A stretch of DNA of 64,000 nt from Winogradskyella forsetii (GTDB lineage: Bacteria > Bacteroidota > Bacteroidia > Flavobacteriales > Flavobacteriaceae), in the NCBI RefSeq assembly GCF_013394595.1, contig NZ_CP053348.1:2444001-2508000 (forward strand), written 5' to 3'. The notes beneath the pieces are model-generated. The model was not told the origin of the DNA and made no database searches. It saw only the letters and a list, made by a program, of their open reading frames with translations. Shown piece by piece: positions 1 to 7,826 of the stretch; position 1 is the stretch's first letter, and each line of letters opens with the position of its first letter. A program made the translations under genes and the position numbers.

Positions 1-405
1 ATTCCATACATCAACAGCCACTACCGAACCTTGACCGATTTTGACAATACCGGAATTGGAGGAAGCTCAATGGGAGGACTGATTAGTCTACACGCAGGAC
101 TGAAAAACCCCAAAGTTTTTGGTAAAATGATGATTTTTTCTCCCAGTTTATGGATTTCGAAAACGATTTTCAACAATACAAAAACCTTTCAACCGCTTGA
201 AGAATCGAAGATTTATCTCTATTCTGGAGGAAAGGAAAGTATTGAGCATTTACCTAATGCGCAAAAACTTGGCGCAATAATTAAAGAACGTATGGTAAAA
301 GGTTATCATATTGATTTTCATTTCTCCATTAACGAAGAAGGCAGCCATGCTGAAGAACATTGGCGCGAAGAATTCCCGAAAGCCGTAAAATGGCTCTATT
401 TTTAA
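1..405 (+). CDS. Putative esterase (alpha/beta hydrolase), 3' part only
   Basis: The reading frame is open from base 1, so the gene begins before the window; the TTG at 31 is an internal codon. About 134 residues of the C-terminal half are visible. The stretch YRTLTD followed about ten residues later by GGSSMGG matches the nucleophile elbow of the esterase D/Fes-type family (PF00756), the serine of SSMGG being the nucleophile. A histidine in EGSHAEEHW near the end is a good candidate for the catalytic His. It ends 10 bp before the M17 peptidase and is probably co-transcribed with it. A second esterase lies at the far end of the facing operon (7827-8531), so this cluster carries two. The substrate is unknown; a peptide, ester or amide made by the neighbouring ligases is an inference. 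Confidence 0.8.
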   Translation: MPYINSHYRTLTDFDNTGIGGSSMGGLISLHAGLKNPKVFGKMMIFSPSLWISKTIFNNTKTFQPLEESKIYLYSGGKESIEHLPNAQKLGAIIKERMVKGYHIDFHFSINEEGSHAEEHWREEFPKAVKWLYF

Positions 406-415
406 TTCAATAATT

Positions 416-1828
416 ATGACATACAAACACACTAAAACTTTAGATACTTCAAAAGATTTTATTCTACCCTGTAGAAAGGATAGTCTGCAAGCGATAAAAG
501 ATTTTCTTCCTATAGCAAAACCAGATTTTGATGGTAGTTTCTCAACGCATCAATTACTTTATGGTAGCCAAGGTAACAGAATATACCTCATAGGATTAGG
601 AGAAGAAAAACACAGTGCTCAATTAGAGAAGACATTTCAAAAATTGGCCTTTGACACCCAGAAATATTGGAATAAATCGATACAAGTTTATGCTGAGGAT
701 TTAACAGAAGATGAAGTGAGAAAAGCGGTCATTGGATTAGAAATGGCGCAATATGAAATTGGAGAATTCAAATCGAAAAAAGATAAACAACATAAAATAA
801 CCGTATCATTTTCTTCAACCAAAAGCGTTAAGAAAATTTTAGACGAAGGTAAATACACAGGAGAAACCATCAACAAAATCAAAGGCTTGGTTGATGCACC
901 ACCAAATATCAAAACCCCTGAATTTTTGGGGAATTGGGCTGAAAAATCGGCTAAAGATGCCAAGTATAAATGTACCGTTCTCAAATATAAAGAACTTAAA
1001 AAACAAGGTTTTGAAGCGGTTCTATCCGTTGGAAAAGGTAGCGTGAACAAACCTGTAGTTATCATTAACGAATACAATGGTAAAACCAGTAAAAAAGTGG
1101 ATATTGCTTTAGTTGGTAAGGGCATAACATTCGATTCTGGTGGATTATCCATCAAACCTTCCACCAACTTACATTACATGAAAAGTGATATGGGAGGTGC
1201 AGCCGTAGTTTTGGGTGTTGTGGAATTGATTGCCAAATTAAAACTAAAAATCAATATTGTTGGCATTGTCTGCTCAGCCGAAAATGCAGTAGATGCAGAA
1301 AGTTACCGACCTGGAGATGTTATTAATTCCTACTCTGGCAAAACCATAGAAATCATTGATACTGATGCCGAAGGCCGTTTGGTTTTAGCCGATGGTTTAA
1401 GTTATGCGGTGAAAAATTTAAAACCAGACTATCTAATTGATTTAGCAACCTTAACAGGAAGCGTCGTAAGAACCTTAGGTTATGAAGCCGCAGGAATGTT
1501 TACACATAATGAAGCTATGGCAAAAACCATGTCTGACATCGGCTACAAAGTACACGAACGCGTTTGGCAACTACCGATGTTCGAGGAATACAAAAGCGAC
1601 TTACATAGCGATATCGCCGATTTAAGGAATTTTAGTGGTAAACCATTAACTGGAGCCACAAATGCAGCCCAATTTTTAGAATCTTTTACCGAAGACCATG
1701 AAAATTGGATGCATTTGGATATTGCAGGTGTGTCTTTTGGAAGTTCGCCTTATGCAAAGATGAAAAGTGCTTCGGGTTATGGCATACAGTTGATTACTGA
1801 ATTTATTAAAGAAAAAGCTTTGAAGTAA
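416..1828 (+). CDS. Leucyl aminopeptidase family protein (peptidase M17)
   Basis: 470 residues. All catalytic and metal ligands of M17 aminopeptidases can be placed with a constant offset of 35 from E. coli PepA: K235, D240, K247, D258, D317, E319 and R321, in the motifs GKGITFDSGG, MKSDMGG and DTDAEGRLVLADGL. The family removes N-terminal residues from peptides using two divalent metals in a hexameric cytoplasmic enzyme. The N-terminal ~160 residues form the variable domain. It lies 10 bp after the esterase fragment and 90 bp before an ATP-grasp ligase. The setting next to five amide-bond-forming or -breaking genes suggests trimming or turnover of a peptide, but ordinary peptide catabolism is equally possible. 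Confidence 0.93.
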   Translation: MTYKHTKTLDTSKDFILPCRKDSLQAIKDFLPIAKPDFDGSFSTHQLLYGSQGNRIYLIGLGEEKHSAQLEKTFQKLAFDTQKYWNKSIQVYAEDLTEDEVRKAVIGLEMAQYEIGEFKSKKDKQHKITVSFSSTKSVKKILDEGKYTGETINKIKGLVDAPPNIKTPEFLGNWAEKSAKDAKYKCTVLKYKELKKQGFEAVLSVGKGSVNKPVVIINEYNGKTSKKVDIALVGKGITFDSGGLSIKPSTNLHYMKSDMGGAAVVLGVVELIAKLKLKINIVGIVCSAENAVDAESYRPGDVINSYSGKTIEIIDTDAEGRLVLADGLSYAVKNLKPDYLIDLATLTGSVVRTLGYEAAGMFTHNEAMAKTMSDIGYKVHERVWQLPMFEEYKSDLHSDIADLRNFSGKPLTGATNAAQFLESFTEDHENWMHLDIAGVSFGSSPYAKMKSASGYGIQLITEFIKEKALK

Positions 1829-1863
1829 TTTAGAGTTTTGTAAATTGGTTAAAGCTAACTAAT

Positions 1864-1915
1864 ATGTCTTGATTCTTGGCTTTATAAGCGAAGCGGTCTA
1901 GATTCTAATCTAAAT
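1864..1915. repeat. Short dispersed repeat (copy 1)
   Basis: The reverse complement of this stretch (ATTAGAATCTAGACCGCTTC, then CGCTT and, after a short gap, AAGAATCAAGA) resembles 14138-14170 (AGACCGCTGCGCTTTTAGAA then TCAAGAACATAG) and in part 50051-50062. It occupies the whole gap between the peptidase and the ATP-grasp gene. No function can be assigned. Confidence 0.5.
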
Positions 1916-1918
1916 ACC

Positions 1919-3118
1919 ATGCCTAAAAAACCATTAAATTTCCTCTGCATTTCTACCTATTTCAAAGGTGAAGATTTTCTTAAAAGCTGTAAAGCAGAAG
2001 GCAATAATGTCTATCTACTAACAAAGAAAAAACTCGACCAAGAACCTTGGCCATGGGACTTTATTACCGATACGTTTTATGTTGAGGAATGGAATCAAAG
2101 TGATGTTGTAAAAGGTATTGCCTATAAATTTCGCACTATAAAATTTGATCGTTTTGTGGCGCTCGATGATTTCGATGTGGAAAAAGTAGCATTGCTTCGT
2201 GAACACTTTAGAATGCCAGGCATGGGAAGAACCACAGCGCACTATTTTAGGGATAAACTCGCTATGCGCGTAAAAGCAAAAGAAGAAGGTGTCAATGTTC
2301 CAGAATTTACAGACTTATTCAACAACGAGACTATCAACTCTTACGCTGATGACGTGAGTCCACCTTGGCTGATAAAACCAAGAATGGAAGCTTCTGCAAC
2401 AGGAATTAAAAAAATTCATAGCAAGGATGAATTATGGCAAATCGTCAATGAATTAGGCGATGAACGCGATAATTATTTAGTCGAGAAATTTGCACCTGGC
2501 GATGTGTTTCATGTGGATGGTTTAAATGTCAACGGACAAGTTAAATTTGCCAGAGTCAGTAAGTACTTGGATACACCTTTCGAAGTCGCTCATGGAGGTG
2601 GCATTTTTAGATCTGCAAGTTCAGAAATTGGTTCGAAAGTAGAGAAAGGTTTACAAAAAATGAACGCACAGGTAATGAAAGCTTTTGGGATGCAGTTTGG
2701 AGCCTCACATACTGAATTCATTCAATCTAAAGCCACAGGCGAATTGTTCTTTTTAGAAACCTCTTCTCGTGTTGGTGGTGCTAATTTAGCCGAAATGGTA
2801 GAAGCCGCTTCTGGAATAAATCTCTGGGCAGAATGGGCAAGAATTGAAGGTGCTAACCTTAGAAAAAAAGCTTATAAGCTTCCAAAAACAAACAACCAAT
2901 ACGCAGGAATCGTAGTGTCTTTGAGTCGCTTTGAGCATCCTGATACTTCAAGTTTTACAGATGAAGAAATTGTTTGGCGAATGAACAAAGCTTGGCATAT
3001 TGGTTTGATTGTAGCTTCTGACTCTAGTGAGCGCGTCTTAGAGTTGCTCGATCAATATACAAAACGTATTGGAGAAGAATTTCATGCGAGTTTGCCTGCT
3101 CCTGATAAGTCGCTGTAA
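1919..3118 (+). CDS. ATP-grasp domain ligase
   Basis: 399 residues with a biotin-carboxylase/CarB-like ATP-grasp layout. An N-terminal Rossmann-like region (about 1-110) ends in PGMGRTTAHYFRDKLAMR, typical of the linker before the ATP-binding lobes. WLIKPRMEASATGIKKI (about 148-164) holds the ATP-contacting lysine and flexible loop, and YLVEKFAPGD the hinge glutamate. The region from HTEFIQSKATGELFFLETSSR to GGAN holds the metal-binding acids and arginine/asparagine. Enzymes of this fold couple ATP hydrolysis to joining a carboxylate to an amine through an acyl phosphate. It is the last plus-strand gene of the cluster and converges on four further ligase or amidotransferase genes. The substrate cannot be read from sequence. 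Confidence 0.85.
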   Translation: MPKKPLNFLCISTYFKGEDFLKSCKAEGNNVYLLTKKKLDQEPWPWDFITDTFYVEEWNQSDVVKGIAYKFRTIKFDRFVALDDFDVEKVALLREHFRMPGMGRTTAHYFRDKLAMRVKAKEEGVNVPEFTDLFNNETINSYADDVSPPWLIKPRMEASATGIKKIHSKDELWQIVNELGDERDNYLVEKFAPGDVFHVDGLNVNGQVKFARVSKYLDTPFEVAHGGGIFRSASSEIGSKVEKGLQKMNAQVMKAFGMQFGASHTEFIQSKATGELFFLETSSRVGGANLAEMVEAASGINLWAEWARIEGANLRKKAYKLPKTNNQYAGIVVSLSRFEHPDTSSFTDEEIVWRMNKAWHIGLIVASDSSERVLELLDQYTKRIGEEFHASLPAPDKSL

Positions 3119-3176
3119 GTGGGTTTCTCGTCCGAAAAAAGGACGTAACAAAAACTGTTAATTAATGAAATTTACA

Positions 3177-3207
3177 AAACCTGTAAGGTTTTAAATCCTT
3201 GTAGGAT
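3177..3207. repeat. Palindromic CCTGNAAGG-type repeat between convergent genes
   Basis: Reads AAACCTGTAAGGTTTTAAAT then CCTTGTAGGAT. An imperfect inverted repeat able to form a hairpin on either strand. It fills the gap between the stops of two convergent genes, so it may serve as a bidirectional terminator. Related copies lie at 17431, 32158, 51184 and 54241/54367. Confidence 0.6.
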
Positions 3208-3211
3208 ATAA

Positions 3212-4414
3212 TTATCCTTCAAAAAACCCAGTACTACCGCCAACCCAAGTTTTATCCTTATTGTATTTTACGCCTACCATTTCACCTTTGCTCAAACGCA
3301 TCAGATTACTGACTATTTCGGTTTTATTGGTTTTGGAATTGTGGAGCATCATCATTCTAATTTCACATTTAGCTGGTACATCCATGGTTTCAATGACTGG
3401 TGCATATGCCACTTTTTCTTGAAGTAAATAATTGGATTTATTGGTAATACCATTAATCATGTCTTTGGTTACATGAATTTGTACGCCTGCACCTGCAAAA
3501 GAATACAACGGTTTTAGCACATAGTTTTCTAAATCTGTTGGAATGCGCTCTAATTTATTTAAATAATAAGACTTTGGCACATAATCGCCTTTTAGTAAAG
3601 GCATAGTGTACTTACTGATTCTGTAAAACCAGTTGGGATGACCAATCCATTCCGCATCAATCTCATCTTGAAAACTGAATTCCGTTTTAAGATCGGTTCT
3701 TTGGTGTAATTCGTCAAAAATAATACGATTGTATATTTTTAGAACCTCCACTTCGCCTCCATTCTCGTCTAAATAAAAAAGTGTTTTTCCTCTTTTTTTC
3801 AAATCCGTAATACATAGTACTTTAATACCTAACTTTTCTGCTGTGGCATAAAAATCAATAGCTGTAGCCTGTTGTTCTGGTTCTATTTCTAATAGTATAA
3901 CCTGTTTTGGATTCGTGTCGCCAACAATTTCTTGTTTCAGCAAGTCTAGATAATCATTAGAAGTCATTCCATTTAAATGTTGGGTAAAACCCTGAGGAAT
4001 AACATTTCCAAAATGTTCCACATATTTTTGCCCTACTAATTCTTGAAAATAATACAACGAAGGAAACCCTTGTAATTCAATTAATTTTGGCGTTAAATTA
4101 CCGTCTTCATCCTTGCAAATCCCAAAATCGAGTTGAATAAACTTAGACTGTTCATCTTCATTTGGTACAATGGTATTGGGATCAAAAAATGCGCCATCAG
4201 TCAGCTCCTTAAAGTTCGGTTTGTTAATAACCGACATTATATCATCACAGGCTTCCACTAATTTTTGTTTTAATGCCTTAGGCAAAAAAACAGGTGTTTC
4301 CGCAATTTTAAAAGGCACATGATAATCAAATGTTCCATCAATATCTTTTAAAAAGGCTTGATACTTTTCTTCTGAAAAATTAGAATTATAGGCGTTTCTG
4401 ATCGGCTTTATCAT
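3212..4414 (-). CDS. Probable circularly permuted ATP-grasp protein
   Basis: 400 residues. IELQGFPSLYYFQELV, near residue 113, looks like the acidic metal-binding end of an ATP-grasp fold (the E-x-N/Q-G-x-PS pattern). YVLKPLYSFAGAGVQI, near residue 300, looks like the ATP-binding lysine and glycine-rich loop, followed by NYLLQEKV (hinge) and KCEIRMMML. In a normal ATP-grasp the lysine loop comes before the acidic motif; here the order is reversed, as in circularly permuted families such as the glutathionylspermidine-synthetase-like group. That reading is my inference. It is the last gene of the five-gene minus-strand operon, 6 bp after the amidotransferase. A peptide- or amide-forming ligase role is likely; substrates are unknown. 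Confidence 0.6.
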   Translation of the reverse strand: MIKPIRNAYNSNFSEEKYQAFLKDIDGTFDYHVPFKIAETPVFLPKALKQKLVEACDDIMSVINKPNFKELTDGAFFDPNTIVPNEDEQSKFIQLDFGICKDEDGNLTPKLIELQGFPSLYYFQELVGQKYVEHFGNVIPQGFTQHLNGMTSNDYLDLLKQEIVGDTNPKQVILLEIEPEQQATAIDFYATAEKLGIKVLCITDLKKRGKTLFYLDENGGEVEVLKIYNRIIFDELHQRTDLKTEFSFQDEIDAEWIGHPNWFYRISKYTMPLLKGDYVPKSYYLNKLERIPTDLENYVLKPLYSFAGAGVQIHVTKDMINGITNKSNYLLQEKVAYAPVIETMDVPAKCEIRMMMLHNSKTNKTEIVSNLMRLSKGEMVGVKYNKDKTWVGGSTGFFEG

Positions 4415-4420
4415 GTTCTA

Positions 4421-5239
4421 TTAGGACATTACAGGTTGTTTATTTTTAATAATCGCATTCTGGATAAACTTAGGTAATATGGTTTTGTAAGTCAAAGCAA
4501 CTTTATCCGGATCATCAATACGGTCCATCATCTGAGCATACTTTTCTTTACCAAAACTATCAATCACTTTTTTCTTGTTTTCTTCCCTATTAAAATAGGC
4601 CTCCATACTTACTGGCTCTGCTTCAGGATGAAATTGGGTTCCCACAAATTCTTCAGAAAAACGAACGGCCATTATAGCACGTTCTAATTCTACATGTGTC
4701 CTAATTTTTTCTAAACTCAAAATGGTAGCACCCTGTTTTTTAAATACCGTCAATTTTGGTTGAATCAATTGCCAGTCTCTAGAATCAACAGCATAAAACG
4801 GGTCATTCAAGCCTTCAAAAATGAGATCATTATGACCTTTTTTGGTTTGATGAACCTTTAAAATTCCGAACGACGTACTTCGTCTTGGTTTAATTGCTCC
4901 CAGTTGAAAATAATCGCAAATCACCTGAAACGAATAACAAATAAAAAAAACATGCTTTTTTTGTTCTGCATTAGTTTTATTAATATCCCAAAGGTTCTGC
5001 ATCAACTGTAAATAGGGTTTTCTCCATTCGCCTTCTTCCAATGGACTTCCTGGTCCACCACTCGAAATATAAATATCGAATGACGTATCTGGTAATTCTT
5101 GTTTTGCCCTGACGTTGAAGATTTGGATACTAACGTCATCAGTAAACACATGCGCAATTTCTGCTATACAACGCAACCCTTGGTTGGGCTCGTCATTGTT
5201 CATGTCTAAAATTGCTAGTTTTAATTTTTCTGTTTTCAT
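4421..5239 (-). CDS. Class I glutamine amidotransferase-like protein
   Basis: 272 residues. The triad can be placed: C101 in FICYSFQ, H204 and E206 in FHPEAE. SSGGPGSP (59-66) is the oxyanion-loop region. Class I amidotransferases release ammonia from glutamine, or in some stand-alone members hydrolyse gamma-glutamyl amides. The nucleophile elbow is odd: the usual GxCxGxQ glycines are replaced (F-I-C-Y-S-F-Q). No synthetase domain is fused to it, so it either feeds ammonia to a neighbouring ligase or cuts a gamma-glutamyl product. It sits 6 bp before the permuted ATP-grasp gene and 111 bp after the YbdK-type gene, on the same strand. Confidence 0.82.
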   Translation of the reverse strand: MKTEKLKLAILDMNNDEPNQGLRCIAEIAHVFTDDVSIQIFNVRAKQELPDTSFDIYISSGGPGSPLEEGEWRKPYLQLMQNLWDINKTNAEQKKHVFFICYSFQVICDYFQLGAIKPRRSTSFGILKVHQTKKGHNDLIFEGLNDPFYAVDSRDWQLIQPKLTVFKKQGATILSLEKIRTHVELERAIMAVRFSEEFVGTQFHPEAEPVSMEAYFNREENKKKVIDSFGKEKYAQMMDRIDDPDKVALTYKTILPKFIQNAIIKNKQPVMS

Positions 5240-5310
5240 GTTTATTTATCGTCTTTCGAATTACGTTGAAATTTATCTTCGCAAGAAATATATGTCTTAC
5301 TCTATAATCC

Positions 5311-5330
5311 TCAAGATAAACTTCAGCGGT
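5311..5330. repeat. 20-bp dispersed repeat (copy 1)
   Basis: TCAAGATAAACTTCAGCGGT is identical to 22281-22300, 17 kb away. Both copies lie in gaps between minus-strand genes. No function is visible. Confidence 0.7.
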
Positions 5331-5350
5331 CATCTGATAAGTAGGTTATT

Positions 5351-6445
5351 TTATAATCCGGAAATTGTTTGTTCAGTAACGTAATCCACAACTTTGGTAA
5401 GATCGTTTGTTTGCTTAAATATTTCTAATTGACGGTCTGCTCCTGTACCATTTTTAAGTATTTGATGCAAATATTCAATTTCTTTACGAGAGCCTAAGTC
5501 ATCCACAACATCATCAATAAAATCCAATAGCTCTAACATTAAGAGTCTGGTTTCAACTTCAGCTTGCTTTCCAAAATCAATCATTTTTCCATCAATTCCA
5601 TAACGGCTTGCTCGCCATTTATTTTCGTTAATCAACGCTCGGTGATAATTCATGAAATTTAGATTGTGCCTTCTTAAGTCATATAACTTAGCCACCAATG
5701 CTTGAATTATTGCCGTAATACATACGGTTTCATTCACGGTTAATGGTATGTCACAAATCCTGACTTCTAAAGTTGGGAAAAAGGGATGCACTCTAATATC
5801 CCACCAAATTTTCTTTGGGTTATCAATACATTTAGTTTTAACCAAAAGATTAACGTAATTCTCGTAATGCGCATAGTTTTCAAAAATTCCAGGAATACCT
5901 GTTCTAGGAAATTTATCAAACACCTTTGATCTAAATGATTTAAAACCTGTATTTCTTCCCTCCCAAAACGGAGAATTAGTTGACAACGCATACAAATGCG
6001 GTAAAAAATAACGCATGGCATTTACTAAATGTATGGCCATTTCTTTATCCTCCATACCAACATGTACGTGTAATCCAAAAATTAAATTAGAACGTGCAGT
6101 ATCTTGAAGTTCAGTAATAATCTCATCATAACGAGGGTTCGGCGTAATCAGTTGGTGTTCCCATTTCGAAAACGGATGTGTACCTGCCGCACCAATTTTA
6201 AATCCTAAATCATTCGCAATATTAGATACTGATTTTCGCAAATGTGAAATTTGTTCTCGAGCATCCGTAATATCCTCACAAATATTTGTACCTACTTCTA
6301 CAACGGCCTGATGCATTTCTGCCTTGCACTGATCGCCCATAACTTTTGACGCCTCTGTTACAATTTGCTGGTCGTGTGAAATTAATTCGCGAGTAACAGG
6401 GTCAATAATTTGGTACTCTTCTTCAATACCTAAAGTAAACTTCAT
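5351..6445 (-). CDS. YbdK-type carboxylate-amine ligase (GCS2 family)
   Basis: 364 residues, the usual length of the GCS2/COG2170 family, with the start motif KFTLGIEEEYQIID, then AEMHQAVVEVGTNIC, NLIFGLHVHVGM and LSTNSPFWEGRNTGFKSFR. The fold is that of glutamine synthetase and plant-type glutamate-cysteine ligase; E. coli YbdK has weak gamma-glutamylcysteine synthetase activity, but the physiological substrates of most members are unknown. HVHVG and the N-terminal EEE are the expected metal and ATP ligands. It lies 58 bp downstream of the ATP-grasp-with-tail gene. With that ligase and the amidotransferase it points to gamma-glutamyl or similar amide synthesis outside ordinary glutathione biosynthesis. 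Confidence 0.92.
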   Translation of the reverse strand: MKFTLGIEEEYQIIDPVTRELISHDQQIVTEASKVMGDQCKAEMHQAVVEVGTNICEDITDAREQISHLRKSVSNIANDLGFKIGAAGTHPFSKWEHQLITPNPRYDEIITELQDTARSNLIFGLHVHVGMEDKEMAIHLVNAMRYFLPHLYALSTNSPFWEGRNTGFKSFRSKVFDKFPRTGIPGIFENYAHYENYVNLLVKTKCIDNPKKIWWDIRVHPFFPTLEVRICDIPLTVNETVCITAIIQALVAKLYDLRRHNLNFMNYHRALINENKWRASRYGIDGKMIDFGKQAEVETRLLMLELLDFIDDVVDDLGSRKEIEYLHQILKNGTGADRQLEIFKQTNDLTKVVDYVTEQTISGL

Positions 6446-6503
6446 ATATAGCGGTTGGTTAGATTAAACCTGACCACAATACATAGTCAGGTTTTTAAAT
6501 TAT

Positions 6504-7802
6504 CTATTTTTTAGCTGCTTTCTTCTTAGGAGTAGCCATTTTTACTGTCGTTTTCTTAGCATCTGTTTTTGCTTTGGTCGTCTCAGTTTTAGTAGAAGCT
6601 GCTTTTTTTATTGGAGCTTTCTTTATAGGTGCTTTAGTCGCTGTAGTTTCTTTAGCTACTACCGTTTTAGCAGGTGCCTTTTTTACAGCTGCCTTCTTGG
6701 TAACCTTCGTTTTTACAGGCACTTTAGCAGCTGTCTTCTTTTCCGCAGTCTTGGCTTTGTTCGCTGAAACTTTGGCAGAAGCTGACTGGGATGCTGCCTT
6801 CTTTGCCGTTGGCTTTTTTGAAGCCGCTTTTTTAGCAGGTGTCTTTGAAGCTTCCATCTGGTCTTTTACAAAAGTTCCCCAAGTAAGGTTCATTTTACCT
6901 TTTTTGTATTGTTTTGCTTTGTCAATGGCCATATTCGCAGCATTCTCTACAATCCAATCAAAATTATCTTGACCTACAGAATTTATATCTGCATCTGGCG
7001 CAGGATTACAAAAATCAATCGCATAAGGCACACCATCTCTAATAGCAAACTCAACTGTATTGAAATCGTAACCTAAAGCTTTGTTTAATTTGATACAGTA
7101 TTCTTCAACTAAATCCAAGATTTTTTTATCCACAGGTTCGCCATCCAAAACATAGCGTAAATGATGAGGGTTTCTAGGTTCGTATTGCATAATATGCACT
7201 TTGTCAGTTCCTAACACATAACATCTAAAGTATTCCGTGAAGTTAATTTCCTCTTGGAGCATCATCACTAAATTCTCGGTTTCTCTATGCTTTTCCCATA
7301 AATCATCAGGATTTTCTACACGGTAAACACTTTTCCATCCGCCACCATCATGTGGTTTCATATACGCTGGAAAGCCAATAGTATTGAACATCTTTTCCCA
7401 ATCAAAAGGGAATTTCATGTTTCTAAAGGAGTTTTCATCCGTACCTTCTGGTCGATGCGATGATGGCAATATGAAGGTCTTTGGTACTGGAACCCCAATT
7501 TTTTCAGCTAGTGCATTGTTGAAAAACTTTTCGTCTGCACTCCACCAAAATGGATTGTTTATGACGGCCGTTCCTGTAATGGCAGCGTTTTTTAAATAGG
7601 CTCTATAAAACGGAACATCTTGCGATATTCTGTCTATAATTACTGCATATTCATCAGATTTTGCTTGTTCTACAGTATCAATTGATACGGCTTCTGCAAC
7701 CATATCCTTAATGCCCTGAGACTTAATTTTTTCGTTAACTCTGTCAATAAATGCCCAAGGAAAGGTATCTTCTTGACCGAATAAAATGCCTATTTTTTTC
7801 AT
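6504..7802 (-). CDS. ATP-grasp ligase with histone-H1-like Lys/Ala-rich C-terminal tail
   Basis: 432 residues in two parts. Residues 1-317 are a D-Ala-D-Ala-ligase/RimK-like ATP-grasp: YMKPHDGGGWKSVY (147-160) with the ATP lysine and loop, MLQEEINFTEYFR (hinge), and NTVEFAIRDGVPYAIDFCNP (248-267) with the metal-binding E, D and N. From about residue 318 to the end there are ~115 residues made almost only of K, A, T, P, S and V in KKAA/KKAP-like repeats, as in eukaryotic H1 tails and bacterial histone-like tails. Such tails bind nucleic acid or other polyanions; here the role is unknown and the tail is unusual on a small-molecule ligase. It is the second gene of the minus-strand operon, 24 bp after the esterase. 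Confidence 0.88.
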   Translation of the reverse strand: MKKIGILFGQEDTFPWAFIDRVNEKIKSQGIKDMVAEAVSIDTVEQAKSDEYAVIIDRISQDVPFYRAYLKNAAITGTAVINNPFWWSADEKFFNNALAEKIGVPVPKTFILPSSHRPEGTDENSFRNMKFPFDWEKMFNTIGFPAYMKPHDGGGWKSVYRVENPDDLWEKHRETENLVMMLQEEINFTEYFRCYVLGTDKVHIMQYEPRNPHHLRYVLDGEPVDKKILDLVEEYCIKLNKALGYDFNTVEFAIRDGVPYAIDFCNPAPDADINSVGQDNFDWIVENAANMAIDKAKQYKKGKMNLTWGTFVKDQMEASKTPAKKAASKKPTAKKAASQSASAKVSANKAKTAEKKTAAKVPVKTKVTKKAAVKKAPAKTVVAKETTATKAPIKKAPIKKAASTKTETTKAKTDAKKTTVKMATPKKKAAKK

Positions 7803-7826
7803 ATTTAAATGGATTAGTTAGTTTGT

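Noticed and set aside
688-1167. 159-codon minus-strand frame
   Set aside because: It lies wholly inside the M17 peptidase gene, whose catalytic residues all fit the family on the plus strand.
6574-6972. 132-codon plus-strand frame with hydrophobic composition
   Set aside because: It is the antisense of the Lys/Ala repeat tail of the ATP-grasp gene; AAG/GCT repeats read backwards give Phe/Ala/Val runs that mimic membrane segments.
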